The notes below the pieces were generated by a model that was given only the letters and a program-made list of their open reading frames with translations, was not told the DNA's origin and ran no database searches. A stretch of 64,000 nt of DNA from Pseudoteredinibacter isoporae_A (lineage in GTDB: Bacteria; Pseudomonadota; Gammaproteobacteria; Pseudomonadales; Cellvibrionaceae), in assembly GCF_040372805.1 (NCBI RefSeq), contig NZ_BAABWJ010000004.1, positions 186,001 through 250,000 on the forward strand. Direction: 5' to 3'. Every line of letters starts with the position of its first letter. Positions within the stretch are counted from its first letter, which is position 1. The position numbers and the translations under genes are program-made. This document shows, one piece after another, positions 28,201 to 36,190 of the stretch.

Positions 28201-30079
28201 CAGCTTCCACTGGAAGATCGTAATGCAAATTAAAATCGTGCAGGTAAATTTCCTGGCCATTGTTGCGAGTGATGCGATAAGGATGTTCCATGATCACACG
28301 CAAACCCATGCGTTCTAGCACGGGAATCGCGTCAGAAAGTTCCAATAATTCATCCAGGTGGAACACTTTAAAACGCACGTCGTTTTTGCCCGAGCCAATC
28401 GGCTGGTAAAAACTCATGGCAATTTCGGAGGCGTCCTTCAGCTGATTCAAGGTATCAATATCTTGAACCGCTGTGCGTGCATCGTAGGCCGATTGGTACG
28501 CAGGTGAAAACGCTTGATCAAACTCTTCATATAACTGGTGCCCCACACCTTCACCGTAGGTGTCACTTAAGGAGGACAGCAGGTGATCATCCCAAGAGCG
28601 TGCCAGCTCGGCGATGCGTTCTTCCAGGCTGCGGGTGTCATAACTTAGAGGGGTGGCCGGGTCAACCTTAAAGACCATGTGAACTCGTGCCAAGGTCGAC
28701 TCAGAAAAATGCGTGGTAAATTCGTATTCAATTGCGCCAATCGCATTGGCGATAACCTTCTGAATCGCATGACGCACTCGAGTACTGAACATATCACGTG
28801 GCACGTATACCAGACAGCTCACAAACTTGCCGTAGGCGTCCTGACGCATAAACAGGCGAACCATGCGCCGCTCGTTAATATGCGCAACGCCGGTAACCGT
28901 TTCAGACAAGTCCTCAATGCTGCTTTGGAACAATTCATCACGCGGCATTGCCTCAATAACAAGATTGAACATTCGAAAGCTGTGGCTGGCGGGTAACAAA
29001 CCTGAACCATCAACAATCTCTGCAATTTTCTGGCGAATCAATGGAATTCGGGTTGGACTCTGAGAATACACTTCCGACGTAAACAAACCGATAAAGCGCG
29101 ACTCGCCACAGGCGTGGCCGTCTTTATCAAAACGCTTCACCACCACATAATCGGAATAAGCATTACGGTGAACCCGTGAACGCATGGATGATTTTGAGAA
29201 CGAAATCAACTGCGCGGTGGTGTAAAACGCTTGCATACCTGGGTTGAATTGATCCCAATCAAGGCTGGTATTGAGCTTCCCATGGCGACGAAACAAACCC
29301 AGGCGTTTGCTCTTATTTTCTTCCAAACGACGTTGCTCACCCTCACCCACCAAGTCGTACTCAGAATAGCCCAGGAAGGTGAAGTGGCTGTTTAACCAAG
29401 CCAGAAACTCGCCGGCTTCTTGCAAACCTTCTTTGTCGTAATCGCTGTCGGCTTTGTTAAGTTCATCCGTGACATGCTCGAGTTGAGCCGTCAGAGGCGC
29501 ATAATCACTGACCACGGTTTCGACATCACCCAGAATATCTTCCAGACAGTGCTGCAAATCGCTCAAGGCTGAGTCATCAACTAAGCGATTCACTTCCAGA
29601 TACACCAGCGCTTCACGCTGCTCGTCTTCAGCGATATTCCCGGATGCCGGACGGAAAGACTCGATATTGCCCGCCTTATCCCGTTTTACAAACGCAATGG
29701 TACTCTTCACGGAATGAATCGCGATGTTACGGCGGTTCATTTCCATACGAATGGAATCCACCAGGAACGGCATATCATTTTGCAGCACCGACACAATGGT
29801 GTGAGAACTCAGCCAGCCATCTTGATCCAGGGTTGGGTTGTAAACACGGACCTTGGGACGCTCACTGGCTTTTTCTTGAACAAAGTGCCAATTGGCGAAA
29901 CTGGAACCGTACACGTCTGACACTTTACGACCGTTCAGCTCCGTCACCGGGTACTGGTCATAAAACAGTGCCACAAAGTCAATCAATGACTGGGCTTCCT
30001 CGCCCCGGTGGTGGGCCATAATGGCCTGGGTGATCTGATCTATAAAAGTTGCCTTGTCGTGAATCGTTAATACACTCAT
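25211..30079 (-). CDS. gdhB: NAD-specific glutamate dehydrogenase, large (180 kDa) type, 1622 aa
   Basis: This enzyme deaminates glutamate to 2-oxoglutarate with NAD+, feeding amino-acid carbon into the TCA cycle. It is the very long L-180 form: an N-terminal regulatory region with ACT-like modules (about 30-600), a central catalytic domain with LRGGKVARGGLRWSDR, VPAGAKGGFVSK (substrate-binding Lys) and AIGDMAGDVFGNGML, the NAD-binding region with VDLIWNGGIGTYVK and EGGNLGLTQLGRIEY, and a long helical C-terminal part. The start is uncertain: ATG codons at 30094 and 30079 are both possible, and 30079 gives an N-terminus like that of the Pseudomonas enzyme. It is monocistronic. Confidence 0.96.
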   Translation of the reverse strand: MSVLTIHDKATFIDQITQAIMAHHRGEEAQSLIDFVALFYDQYPVTELNGRKVSDVYGSSFANWHFVQEKASERPKVRVYNPTLDQDGWLSSHTIVSVLQNDMPFLVDSIRMEMNRRNIAIHSVKSTIAFVKRDKAGNIESFRPASGNIAEDEQREALVYLEVNRLVDDSALSDLQHCLEDILGDVETVVSDYAPLTAQLEHVTDELNKADSDYDKEGLQEAGEFLAWLNSHFTFLGYSEYDLVGEGEQRRLEENKSKRLGLFRRHGKLNTSLDWDQFNPGMQAFYTTAQLISFSKSSMRSRVHRNAYSDYVVVKRFDKDGHACGESRFIGLFTSEVYSQSPTRIPLIRQKIAEIVDGSGLLPASHSFRMFNLVIEAMPRDELFQSSIEDLSETVTGVAHINERRMVRLFMRQDAYGKFVSCLVYVPRDMFSTRVRHAIQKVIANAIGAIEYEFTTHFSESTLARVHMVFKVDPATPLSYDTRSLEERIAELARSWDDHLLSSLSDTYGEGVGHQLYEEFDQAFSPAYQSAYDARTAVQDIDTLNQLKDASEIAMSFYQPIGSGKNDVRFKVFHLDELLELSDAIPVLERMGLRVIMEHPYRITRNNGQEIYLHDFNLHYDLPVEAEFNAVRERFQEAFSAIWSGEAESDAFNRLIIGANLSWREVAILRAYARYMKQTRFAASQTFIANTLSNHTAIAKQLVALFEAYFKPGNTEDAEKIEEAILESLDNVANLNEDRVIRRYLDLMRGTLRTNYYQNDEASGQYKSYISFKFSPRDIADIPEPRPMFEIFVYSPRVEGVHLRGGKVARGGLRWSDRLEDYRTEVLGLVKAQQVKNSVIVPAGAKGGFVSKRPPAEGGREAFLAEGVECYKIFIQGLLDVTDNLVEGEIVPPKSVVRRDEDDPYLVVAADKGTATFSDIANEISIRYGHWLGDAFASGGSQGYDHKGMGITAKGAWVSVQRHFKEKGIDVQKEDFSVIAIGDMAGDVFGNGMLLSEHIALQAAFNHLHIFIDPNPDVAASFVERKRLFELPRSSWTDYEKKLISEGGGIFDRSAKSIKISPQMKQAFDIKDNYMTPTDLINALLKAPVDLIWNGGIGTYVKGSAESHAEVGDKANDGLRVNGSELRCKVFGEGGNLGLTQLGRIEYSRNGGACNTDFIDNAAGVDCSDHEVNIKILLDDLVSNGDMTGKQRNQLLADMTDAVSDLVLSNNYRQTQAISLAEFQTTSRMGEYRRLINRLESEGRLVRELENLPAEDILQERQSQGEGLTRPELSVLISYVKVALKELLAESDIAEDAYMEAAIENAFPQTLREDFKEQIYNHRLRREIIATQVANDMVNNMGITFTHRLMEATGSDAGQVAKAYVAARDIYRLQDYRKQVAALDFVVPAEMQFELLDNMNRRVRRGARWLLRHRRSRLNPGQEVQEFATGFSDIISALPEVMSGDALTEWQTRCAELEGAGVSESLAADAAVRANLYSGLDLVDALSASGSQPKHLADVYFRLGEHLGLHDVARRIQEVKPRNYWQAMARESFMDDLEQQMRSLAVSFIRLSPEEMPIEDVLHLWDEEHRVLVDRWKDMIGELQNTATADFAMFSVALRELLDLAQASEHCETLVKCNLEEA

Positions 30080-30662
30080 CAGTGGGTCCGTCATCGCCGT
30101 GTTTGAAGGCCTTGCGAGCAACAGGCAAGGCCTGAAATGATTGATACGCCACTCTTCGGTCTGGACTCTTCACCTTTGTTTTTATCGTGCTGAAAAGTCT
30201 GATTAGAGAGGCGATTAAAAAGGCGCAGCATACGCCTAATACAGCCAAATTTCCTATCGAAATCGGGGTCTATCTCAGGGAAATAATGTTAATTAAGTGT
30301 AAATATGAAATTTATCCTCTAAACGCCTGAAATAAGAGGAGTTTATTACCACAAGTAACATCTCGTCCCGCCAGGAACAATAATAGTCGAACTCACCCCA
30401 AATTGCGTTTTTTTTGTCCTCCATATCCCATAAACTCCGGGATCAATAAAATTGGCTTTCACAGAAATGGAACTTGGCGCAAAAATCACGGGTCAATTAA
30501 GAACGATTGAATATTGCAGGCCACATAGCGCTTGAAAAAGCCAGGTCATGGCACCATCTGCAACACTATGCACAGTGGATTCAGTGGCCATTGCCAAAGA
30601 ACACACTTACGGTTGATTTAAACCGCAGAAACAAACAAAAACAGGACGATAAGGGCAGGTTT
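30080..30662. other. Divergent intergenic region between gdhB and moxR
   Basis: About 580 bases lie between the two start codons. The sequence is AT-rich in the middle (about 30280-30350). An open frame running into moxR from 30507 would extend it by 52 residues, but that stretch is not MoxR-like and has no ribosome-binding site. No gene is supported. Promoters for both gdhB and the bat operon should be here. Confidence 0.45.
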
Positions 30663-31622
30663 ATGACAGATAGCGGCAAATTGGCCAATTTAAGCGAGTG
30701 GCTCAATGAACAAATCATTGGTCAGCCCGAGCTGAGTGAACGATTATTGATCGCTATTTTGGCCAACGGCCACTTATTGGTTGAAGGGGCTCCCGGTTTG
30801 GCCAAAACCAAAGCCATCAAAACCCTCTCCAGCGGACTCGAAGGCGATTTTCAAAGAATTCAATTCACACCCGACCTACTGCCTTCCGACGTCACAGGTA
30901 CCGACATCTATCGACCTCAGAACGGTGAGTTTGAATTCAAGCCGGGCCCGATCTTCCACAACTTGGTTCTCGCCGACGAGATCAACCGTGCTCCGGCCAA
31001 GGTACAGTCAGCATTGCTTGAGGCCATGGCTGAGGGACAAATCAGCGTTGGTGGCAATACCTATGCTCTGCCCCAACTCTTCATGGTCATGGCCACTCAG
31101 AACCCCATTGAGCAGGAAGGCACCTACCCACTTCCAGAAGCCCAACTAGACCGTTTCCTTATGCACGTAGAGGTGGACTACCCCGATACTGAGGCGGAAA
31201 AGCGTATCCTGCAATTGACCCGCAGGGAAGACAGCCATGTCACAGGCCGTCAAGTTGAGCCTGTATCCCAACAAGACATCTTCGCCATGCGCCAGGCGTG
31301 TCTTGAACTTCATATGGCCGACGCCGTCGAGGACTACATTGTCCAACTCACTGCCGCAACGCGTAAACCATCCGCCTATGACCAGCAGCTGGCCGACTGG
31401 ATCGAGTTCGGCATCAGCCCTCGTGGCACCATTGCTCTTGATCGTTGTGCACGAGCACATGCCTGGCTGAATGGCCAAGACTTTGTCAGCCCTCAGAACG
31501 TTCAGGCCATCGCTCACGATGTGATTCGTCATCGTTTGCTACTCAGCTTTGAGGCCGAGGCCAATGGCGTTACCCCCAATCAGGTCATCGACCGTTTGCT
31601 GCAACTGGTTCCGGTAGCCTAG
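30663..31622 (+). CDS. MoxR family AAA+ ATPase, 319 aa
   Basis: MoxR ATPases act as chaperones that activate partner VWA-domain proteins. Walker A is EGAPGLAKT (about 42-49), Walker B LVLADEIN (about 101-108), sensor 1 MATQNPIEQEGTYPLPEAQLDRF (in parts), and the C-terminal lid has SPRGTIALDRCARAHA. The ATG at 30663 has AGGGCAGG upstream and matches the family's normal N-terminus. It is the first gene of a tight six-gene operon with DUF58, DUF4381, two VWA proteins and BatD. Confidence 0.95.
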   Translation: MTDSGKLANLSEWLNEQIIGQPELSERLLIAILANGHLLVEGAPGLAKTKAIKTLSSGLEGDFQRIQFTPDLLPSDVTGTDIYRPQNGEFEFKPGPIFHNLVLADEINRAPAKVQSALLEAMAEGQISVGGNTYALPQLFMVMATQNPIEQEGTYPLPEAQLDRFLMHVEVDYPDTEAEKRILQLTRREDSHVTGRQVEPVSQQDIFAMRQACLELHMADAVEDYIVQLTAATRKPSAYDQQLADWIEFGISPRGTIALDRCARAHAWLNGQDFVSPQNVQAIAHDVIRHRLLLSFEAEANGVTPNQVIDRLLQLVPVA

Positions 31623-31630
31623 CCTGCGCC

Positions 31631-32569
31631 ATGAGTAACCCATTGGATTTGAAGCTCGAGGGCACCCAAAGCCACTTGAGCAGCCTGTTGCAACTGCGCC
31701 ATCCGGCCCAGGAACTCAACATCTACAGCCGGCAATACAGTCGTTCGGTTTTGCTCGGCCAACAGAAAACCACCCAGCGCGGTCGCGGCATGGAGTTTGA
31801 GGAGGTGCGCCAGTATCACGCTGGTGATGATGTTCGCACCATCGATTGGCGTGTGACGGCTCGCACCCAAGTTCCCCATACCAAGCTGTTTCGTGAGGAA
31901 CGAGAAAGACCGGTGCTGCTGATTTGTGATCTGCGCCCCAATATGTTTTTCGGCAGTCAAAAACGTTTTAAATCGGTACAGCTTGCCAACCTGGCGGCGC
32001 AGCTGGCCTGGGCCGCCATTCATCATAAAGACCGTATTGGCGGCCTGGTGTTTGATGGCCAACAGCAACACGATATCCGTCCGGCTCGCAGCAAACATCG
32101 AGTGATGCAGTTGCTGAATACCCTGTGCGAACAGGAATCCCAACCGTCCCCAGGCGAACAGACCCGCATGGCGAACATATTATTGGACAGTCGTCGTGTG
32201 GCGCGCCCAGGCAGTGCCGTTTTTATTCTCAGCGATTTTCATGATTTTGATGAAGCGGCACATCACCAACTGCATTGTCTGGCCCGGCATATTGACGTGA
32301 GCTGTATTCGAATCAGTGACCCACTGGAAGCTCGCCTGTCTCAACTCCAGGGGCTCAGCATCAGCGACGGTGAGCAACGCAGCACGCTGCAACGCGGCCC
32401 AGAGTTGGATCGCTTTACCGATCAACAAATGAAAAGCCAGGATTTGCTGGCGCAAGCCTGTGCAAAATCTGCAGTTGAACTATTGCAATGCCAAACCACC
32501 GATGATCCCCTAAGCTGGCTCGCAGGCCGTTTTGCAAAACAGAAAACCCGGAGGGCCTGTCATGTATAA
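31631..32569 (+). CDS. DUF58 domain protein, 312 aa
   Basis: DUF58 proteins have a VWA-like fold and are the constant companions of MoxR ATPases. The hallmark sequence RGRGMEFEEVRQYHAGDDVRTIDWRVTART is present (around residues 51-80, quoted in parts: GMEFEEVRQY, GDDVRTIDW, TART). LLICDLRPNM marks the VWA core, and SAVFILSDFHDFD the later strand. It has no membrane helix. It starts 8 bases after moxR and overlaps the next gene by 8. By family it would work with MoxR in assembling or regulating an envelope complex; details are not known. Confidence 0.93.
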   Translation: MSNPLDLKLEGTQSHLSSLLQLRHPAQELNIYSRQYSRSVLLGQQKTTQRGRGMEFEEVRQYHAGDDVRTIDWRVTARTQVPHTKLFREERERPVLLICDLRPNMFFGSQKRFKSVQLANLAAQLAWAAIHHKDRIGGLVFDGQQQHDIRPARSKHRVMQLLNTLCEQESQPSPGEQTRMANILLDSRRVARPGSAVFILSDFHDFDEAAHHQLHCLARHIDVSCIRISDPLEARLSQLQGLSISDGEQRSTLQRGPELDRFTDQQMKSQDLLAQACAKSAVELLQCQTTDDPLSWLAGRFAKQKTRRACHV

Positions 32570-33146
32570 AACAATGATGGCTTTCACGGCAGGTCTATTG
32601 AATGTCGGGACAAATGCTTTTGCACAAAATCATGCGCAACTCCCAGCCCAGGCACCGATCCAAACCGGCAACCCTTTGGCTGAGCTGCGCCCAATTCATT
32701 TGCCTCCAGAACCCAGTAACTGGCCTGCCCCCGGTTGGTATTTATTGGCCTTTTTGATTGTTGCACTGCTTGTTTTTATTGTCTGGTATTGGCGTCGACA
32801 CAAACAGTCTCAGAGCTACCTGAAACATCAGCAGACGAAATCGGCTCTGCGAGAATTAGCGCTGTTCCCCCAGGAAAACAAAGCGGACTATATCCGGCAA
32901 TGTAATGCGCTTTTAAAACGCGTAGCCATAGCCAATTATCCTGCCGAGAATCCAGCACAGCTGAGCGAGGAACAGTGGTTGCAGTTCTTAAGCCAACACT
33001 GCAAAAGTCTCGATCATCAAGTTTTTACCCTTCTCAAGCAAGGCCCTTATTTGCCCGATGACAAACTGCAGGCCAGCAACATCGAGCCACTGACTCTGGG
33101 CTGCCAACATTGGCTGAGCCATCACCACGAGGTGGCCCATGCTTGA
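32562..33146 (+). CDS. DUF4381 family membrane protein, 194 aa
   Basis: The start at 32562 overlaps the DUF58 stop by 8 bases and has GGAGGG 8 bases upstream. A signal-like hydrophobic N-terminus (1-22) is followed by NPLAELRPIHLPPEP, then a clear membrane helix WYLLAFLIVALLVFIVWYW (about 60-80), then a cytoplasmic helical part with conserved ALRELA and YIRQCNALLKRVAI. This is the DUF4381 layout. Members are always found between DUF58 and VWA genes in bat operons, presumably as a membrane scaffold. It overlaps the next gene by 8 bases. Confidence 0.9.
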   Translation: MYKTMMAFTAGLLNVGTNAFAQNHAQLPAQAPIQTGNPLAELRPIHLPPEPSNWPAPGWYLLAFLIVALLVFIVWYWRRHKQSQSYLKHQQTKSALRELALFPQENKADYIRQCNALLKRVAIANYPAENPAQLSEEQWLQFLSQHCKSLDHQVFTLLKQGPYLPDDKLQASNIEPLTLGCQHWLSHHHEVAHA

Positions 33147-34164
33147 GTTTCTATGGCCCTGGGTTTTCGCTCTGGCCCCACTCCCTTTTTTGCTCAGAAA
33201 AATACTGCCCGCCAAACAGGACAGCAGCGCGGCTTTGAGAGTCCCCTTTTATCAGCAACTGGCCCAAAGCCAGGAAAGCAAGCAAACACCGTTGTGGCAA
33301 ATCCTGCTGCTGAGCATTATATGGCTATGCCTTTTACTCGCCTGCGCTCGCCCTATATGGATTGGTGAACCTGTCGAGCTGCCAGCCAGTGGACGGGATT
33401 TATTATTGGCGGTCGACATTTCCGGCTCCATGAAAACCCCGGACATGAAAATCGAAAATGAGCAAGTGCCGCGCTTATGGGCCGTTAAATCCGTCGTCGG
33501 AGATTTTGTTGAACGCCGCAAACACGATCGTCTCGGCTTGGTTTTATTTGGCACTCAAGCGTACCTGCAGGCGCCATTGACCTTCGACCGATCAACAGTG
33601 AAACAACTGCTTGACGAAGCGCAACTGGGCTTTGCCGGAGAAAAAACCGCCATTGGTGACGCTATCGGATTGGCGATTAAACGATTACGTGAACGCCCCG
33701 CTGATTCCCGAGTGTTGATATTGCTTACCGATGGCGCCAACACCGCTGGCGAAGTTGCTCCACTGCAAGCCGCCGAGCTGGCCAAACAGACACACGTTAA
33801 GATTTACACCATTGGTGTTGGTGCGGAGCAGATGACAACGCCCGGAATATTTGGCAGCTCTTTTGGCAGCCGCACAATTAACCCATCACTGGATTTGGAT
33901 GAGGAAAGCCTACAGAAAATTGCTCAACTCACTGGTGGTCGTTATTTCCGCGCACGCAATCCTGAAGAGCTTCAGAACATTTACGAGCTGCTTGACGAAC
34001 TGGAACCTATTGAGCAGGCCGAAGAAACCTTCCGCCCACACAAGTCTTTCACCCATTGGCCGCTCGGCATCGCGTTATTGCTGCTCAGCCTGCTTCTGCT
34101 CAGCAACATTGTGATGAATCTCATTTCAAAACATTCATCTTCCCATTCTAGTGAGGCGCACTAA
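33139..34164 (+). CDS. batA: BatA-like VWA-domain membrane protein, 341 aa
   Basis: BatA-type proteins carry a von Willebrand A domain between membrane helices. Helices lie at about 5-20, 53-72 and 305-330. The MIDAS motif is DISGS (D93), with Thr/Asp contacts in LLTDGANTAG. The N-terminal WPWVFALAPLPFLLR is typical. It starts 8 bases before the DUF4381 stop and ends one base into the next ATG (TAATG), so the operon is translationally coupled. Proposed roles in related bacteria are stress tolerance and envelope integrity; the molecular function is not established. Confidence 0.93.
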   Translation: MLEFLWPWVFALAPLPFLLRKILPAKQDSSAALRVPFYQQLAQSQESKQTPLWQILLLSIIWLCLLLACARPIWIGEPVELPASGRDLLLAVDISGSMKTPDMKIENEQVPRLWAVKSVVGDFVERRKHDRLGLVLFGTQAYLQAPLTFDRSTVKQLLDEAQLGFAGEKTAIGDAIGLAIKRLRERPADSRVLILLTDGANTAGEVAPLQAAELAKQTHVKIYTIGVGAEQMTTPGIFGSSFGSRTINPSLDLDEESLQKIAQLTGGRYFRARNPEELQNIYELLDELEPIEQAEETFRPHKSFTHWPLGIALLLLSLLLLSNIVMNLISKHSSSHSSEAH

Positions 34165-36131
34165 TGGACGGTGTAAACGAGTTTCATTTTCTACGCCCCT
34201 GGGCATTGTTACTCATTCCGGTTTTGTCGGTCATGGTGTATTTCGCCCAACGTCAGCTCTCCAAACAATCGGCCTGGAAGCAATGGGTGGATCCACAGCT
34301 GCTATCCCAGATGCTGGTCCACAACGAAGGTAAACAATGGCGCTTTCCCTGGTGGTTAGCGGCGCTGGTTTTAAGTGCCGGCGCTGTCGGTCTGGCGGGC
34401 CCCAGTTGGGAAAAACTCCCTCAACCCGTCATCCAAAAACAAAATGCGCTGGTTGTGGTGTTGGATCTTTCCCCTTCGATGAACAGCCAGGACATCAAAC
34501 CATCAAGGCTGGCCATTAGTCGCTTCAAACTCATCGATCTTTTGAAACAACGTAAAGAGGGGCAAACCGGGCTGGTGGCCTACGCAGGTGAAGCCCACGT
34601 GGTCACCCCCCTCACAGACGACGTGGAAACGATTATCAACCTATTGCCTGTGCTGAAGCCCAGCCTCATGCCCATTCGAGGCAGTAATGTGGAAGCTGGC
34701 ATCCACCAGGCCATACAACTGTTGAACGATAGTGGATTGCAAAACGGCGACATTTTGTTACTCAGTGACGGCGTTGCTGAAGCCGCACTTAGCGATATTG
34801 AAGATCAACTGTCCAGCACGGCTTACCGACTCTCTGTCATGGCCGTAGGAAGCCAGGACGGCGGCCCCATTCCCAGCGGCCAGGGATTTATGAAAGATTC
34901 CCAAGGTAACATTGTCATCGCCAGAACAGACATCAACATCATGCACGAATTAGCCCAGGAAAACGGAGGTCTGTTTGTCCAGTTGCAAGCCGGCGAACAA
35001 GACCTTCAACGTCTTGATCAGTTCTGGCAGCAAGATCTTTCCTCAAACGACACCGGTCACCCTGAAAGCGCCCTGAGCGACCGGGAATTCGACCAGTGGC
35101 AAGATAACGGTCATTGGTTTGCGCTGGCTCTGTTGCTGCTCTTTCCCTTTGCGTTCCGTCGTGGTGGACTACTGAGCATTTTCCCTATTTTGGTCATCAG
35201 CGCGAGCTTGAGCACCCTGCCAACATCCAGTGCCATGGCGCAAACAGCCCCAACGACAAAGACAGAACCCGACAGTGAACGCTCCTCGAGCTTGAGGAAT
35301 ACCTGGGAAAGCCTGTGGCAAACGCCAGATCAACGCGCGCTGAAATCTTACAAAGAGCAAGATTTCCAACGCGCCCGGGAATTGTTTGAAGATCCCCAGT
35401 GGAAAGCCAGCTCAGACTATGAAAGTGGTAACTTCGACGATGCCGCCAAAGCTTTTGCCAAAGAAGAAGGCGCCGAGGGACAGTACAATCTCGGCAATGC
35501 TCTGGCGCAAAAAGGCGATATTGATGGGGCTATTAACGCTTATGATAACGCCCTTGCACAAGACCCTGATTACGAAGATGCCAAATTCAACAAGAAGATC
35601 ATGGAAAAACTGAAGCAACAACAAGAACAGCAGCAACAGAACAATCAGGACCAGCAAAACCAGCAAAACCAGCAAAACCAGGACAATCAGCAGCAAGACA
35701 ACTCGGAATCACAACAACAAAATCAATCCGGGCAGCAAGATCAACAAGATCAGGAACAAAATAACGCTGAGCAAGAGCAACAACAGAATAAGGGCGAAGA
35801 ACAGGAAAAAGACGCTCAATCACAGGAACAGGAACAGCAAGAACAAAATCAAGCCGAGCAACAAAAGGCCGAAGAACAAAAAGCCGAGAATCAACAGGGC
35901 GAGGAAACTGAAAACCAGCCAGATACCGAACCATCAAGCCAGGCTGAAGTAAATCCAGATGAGCTCAGTGATGAAGAAAAGCAAGCGCTGGAACAGTGGT
36001 TAAAACAAGTTCCTGACGATCCCTCGGGCCTCTTGCGTCGAAAATTTCTCCATGAGCAACGCCAAAAGCAAATTGCCTATCGCAATGGCCAACTTGAGCT
36101 CCCGAGTAATGACGCGCACAAACGTTACTGA
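34164..36131 (+). CDS. batB: BatB-BatC fusion: VWA domain, TPR repeats and Gln-rich tail, 655 aa
   Basis: The N-terminal half is a second VWA protein: helices at about 10-25 and 62-80, MIDAS DLSPS (D101), and LLLSDGVAEA. After a third helix region (about 318-360, including a signal-like AMA motif) comes a TPR segment (about 420-480, AEGQYNLGNALAQKGDIDGAINAYDNAL in parts). Residues about 481-590 are a very low-complexity Gln/Asn/Glu tract. The end has DELSDEEKQALEQWLKQVPDDP, a segment seen in BatC-type proteins. The fusion is known in gammaproteobacteria. The Gln tract is extreme and likely disordered. Confidence 0.92.
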   Translation: MDGVNEFHFLRPWALLLIPVLSVMVYFAQRQLSKQSAWKQWVDPQLLSQMLVHNEGKQWRFPWWLAALVLSAGAVGLAGPSWEKLPQPVIQKQNALVVVLDLSPSMNSQDIKPSRLAISRFKLIDLLKQRKEGQTGLVAYAGEAHVVTPLTDDVETIINLLPVLKPSLMPIRGSNVEAGIHQAIQLLNDSGLQNGDILLLSDGVAEAALSDIEDQLSSTAYRLSVMAVGSQDGGPIPSGQGFMKDSQGNIVIARTDINIMHELAQENGGLFVQLQAGEQDLQRLDQFWQQDLSSNDTGHPESALSDREFDQWQDNGHWFALALLLLFPFAFRRGGLLSIFPILVISASLSTLPTSSAMAQTAPTTKTEPDSERSSSLRNTWESLWQTPDQRALKSYKEQDFQRARELFEDPQWKASSDYESGNFDDAAKAFAKEEGAEGQYNLGNALAQKGDIDGAINAYDNALAQDPDYEDAKFNKKIMEKLKQQQEQQQQNNQDQQNQQNQQNQDNQQQDNSESQQQNQSGQQDQQDQEQNNAEQEQQQNKGEEQEKDAQSQEQEQQEQNQAEQQKAEEQKAENQQGEETENQPDTEPSSQAEVNPDELSDEEKQALEQWLKQVPDDPSGLLRRKFLHEQRQKQIAYRNGQLELPSNDAHKRY

Positions 36132-36190
36132 ATTGGAATCTATCGATACCCCATAGATCCCAAAAGACATGCTGAATACATTGACACTTT

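Noticed and set aside
27053..28318. 421-codon plus-strand frame inside gdhB
   Set aside because: Antisense to conserved catalytic sequence of glutamate dehydrogenase, with no family resemblance.
30507..30662. N-terminal extension of MoxR by 52 residues
   Set aside because: The extra residues are not MoxR-like; the ATG at 30663 has a ribosome-binding site and the standard family start.
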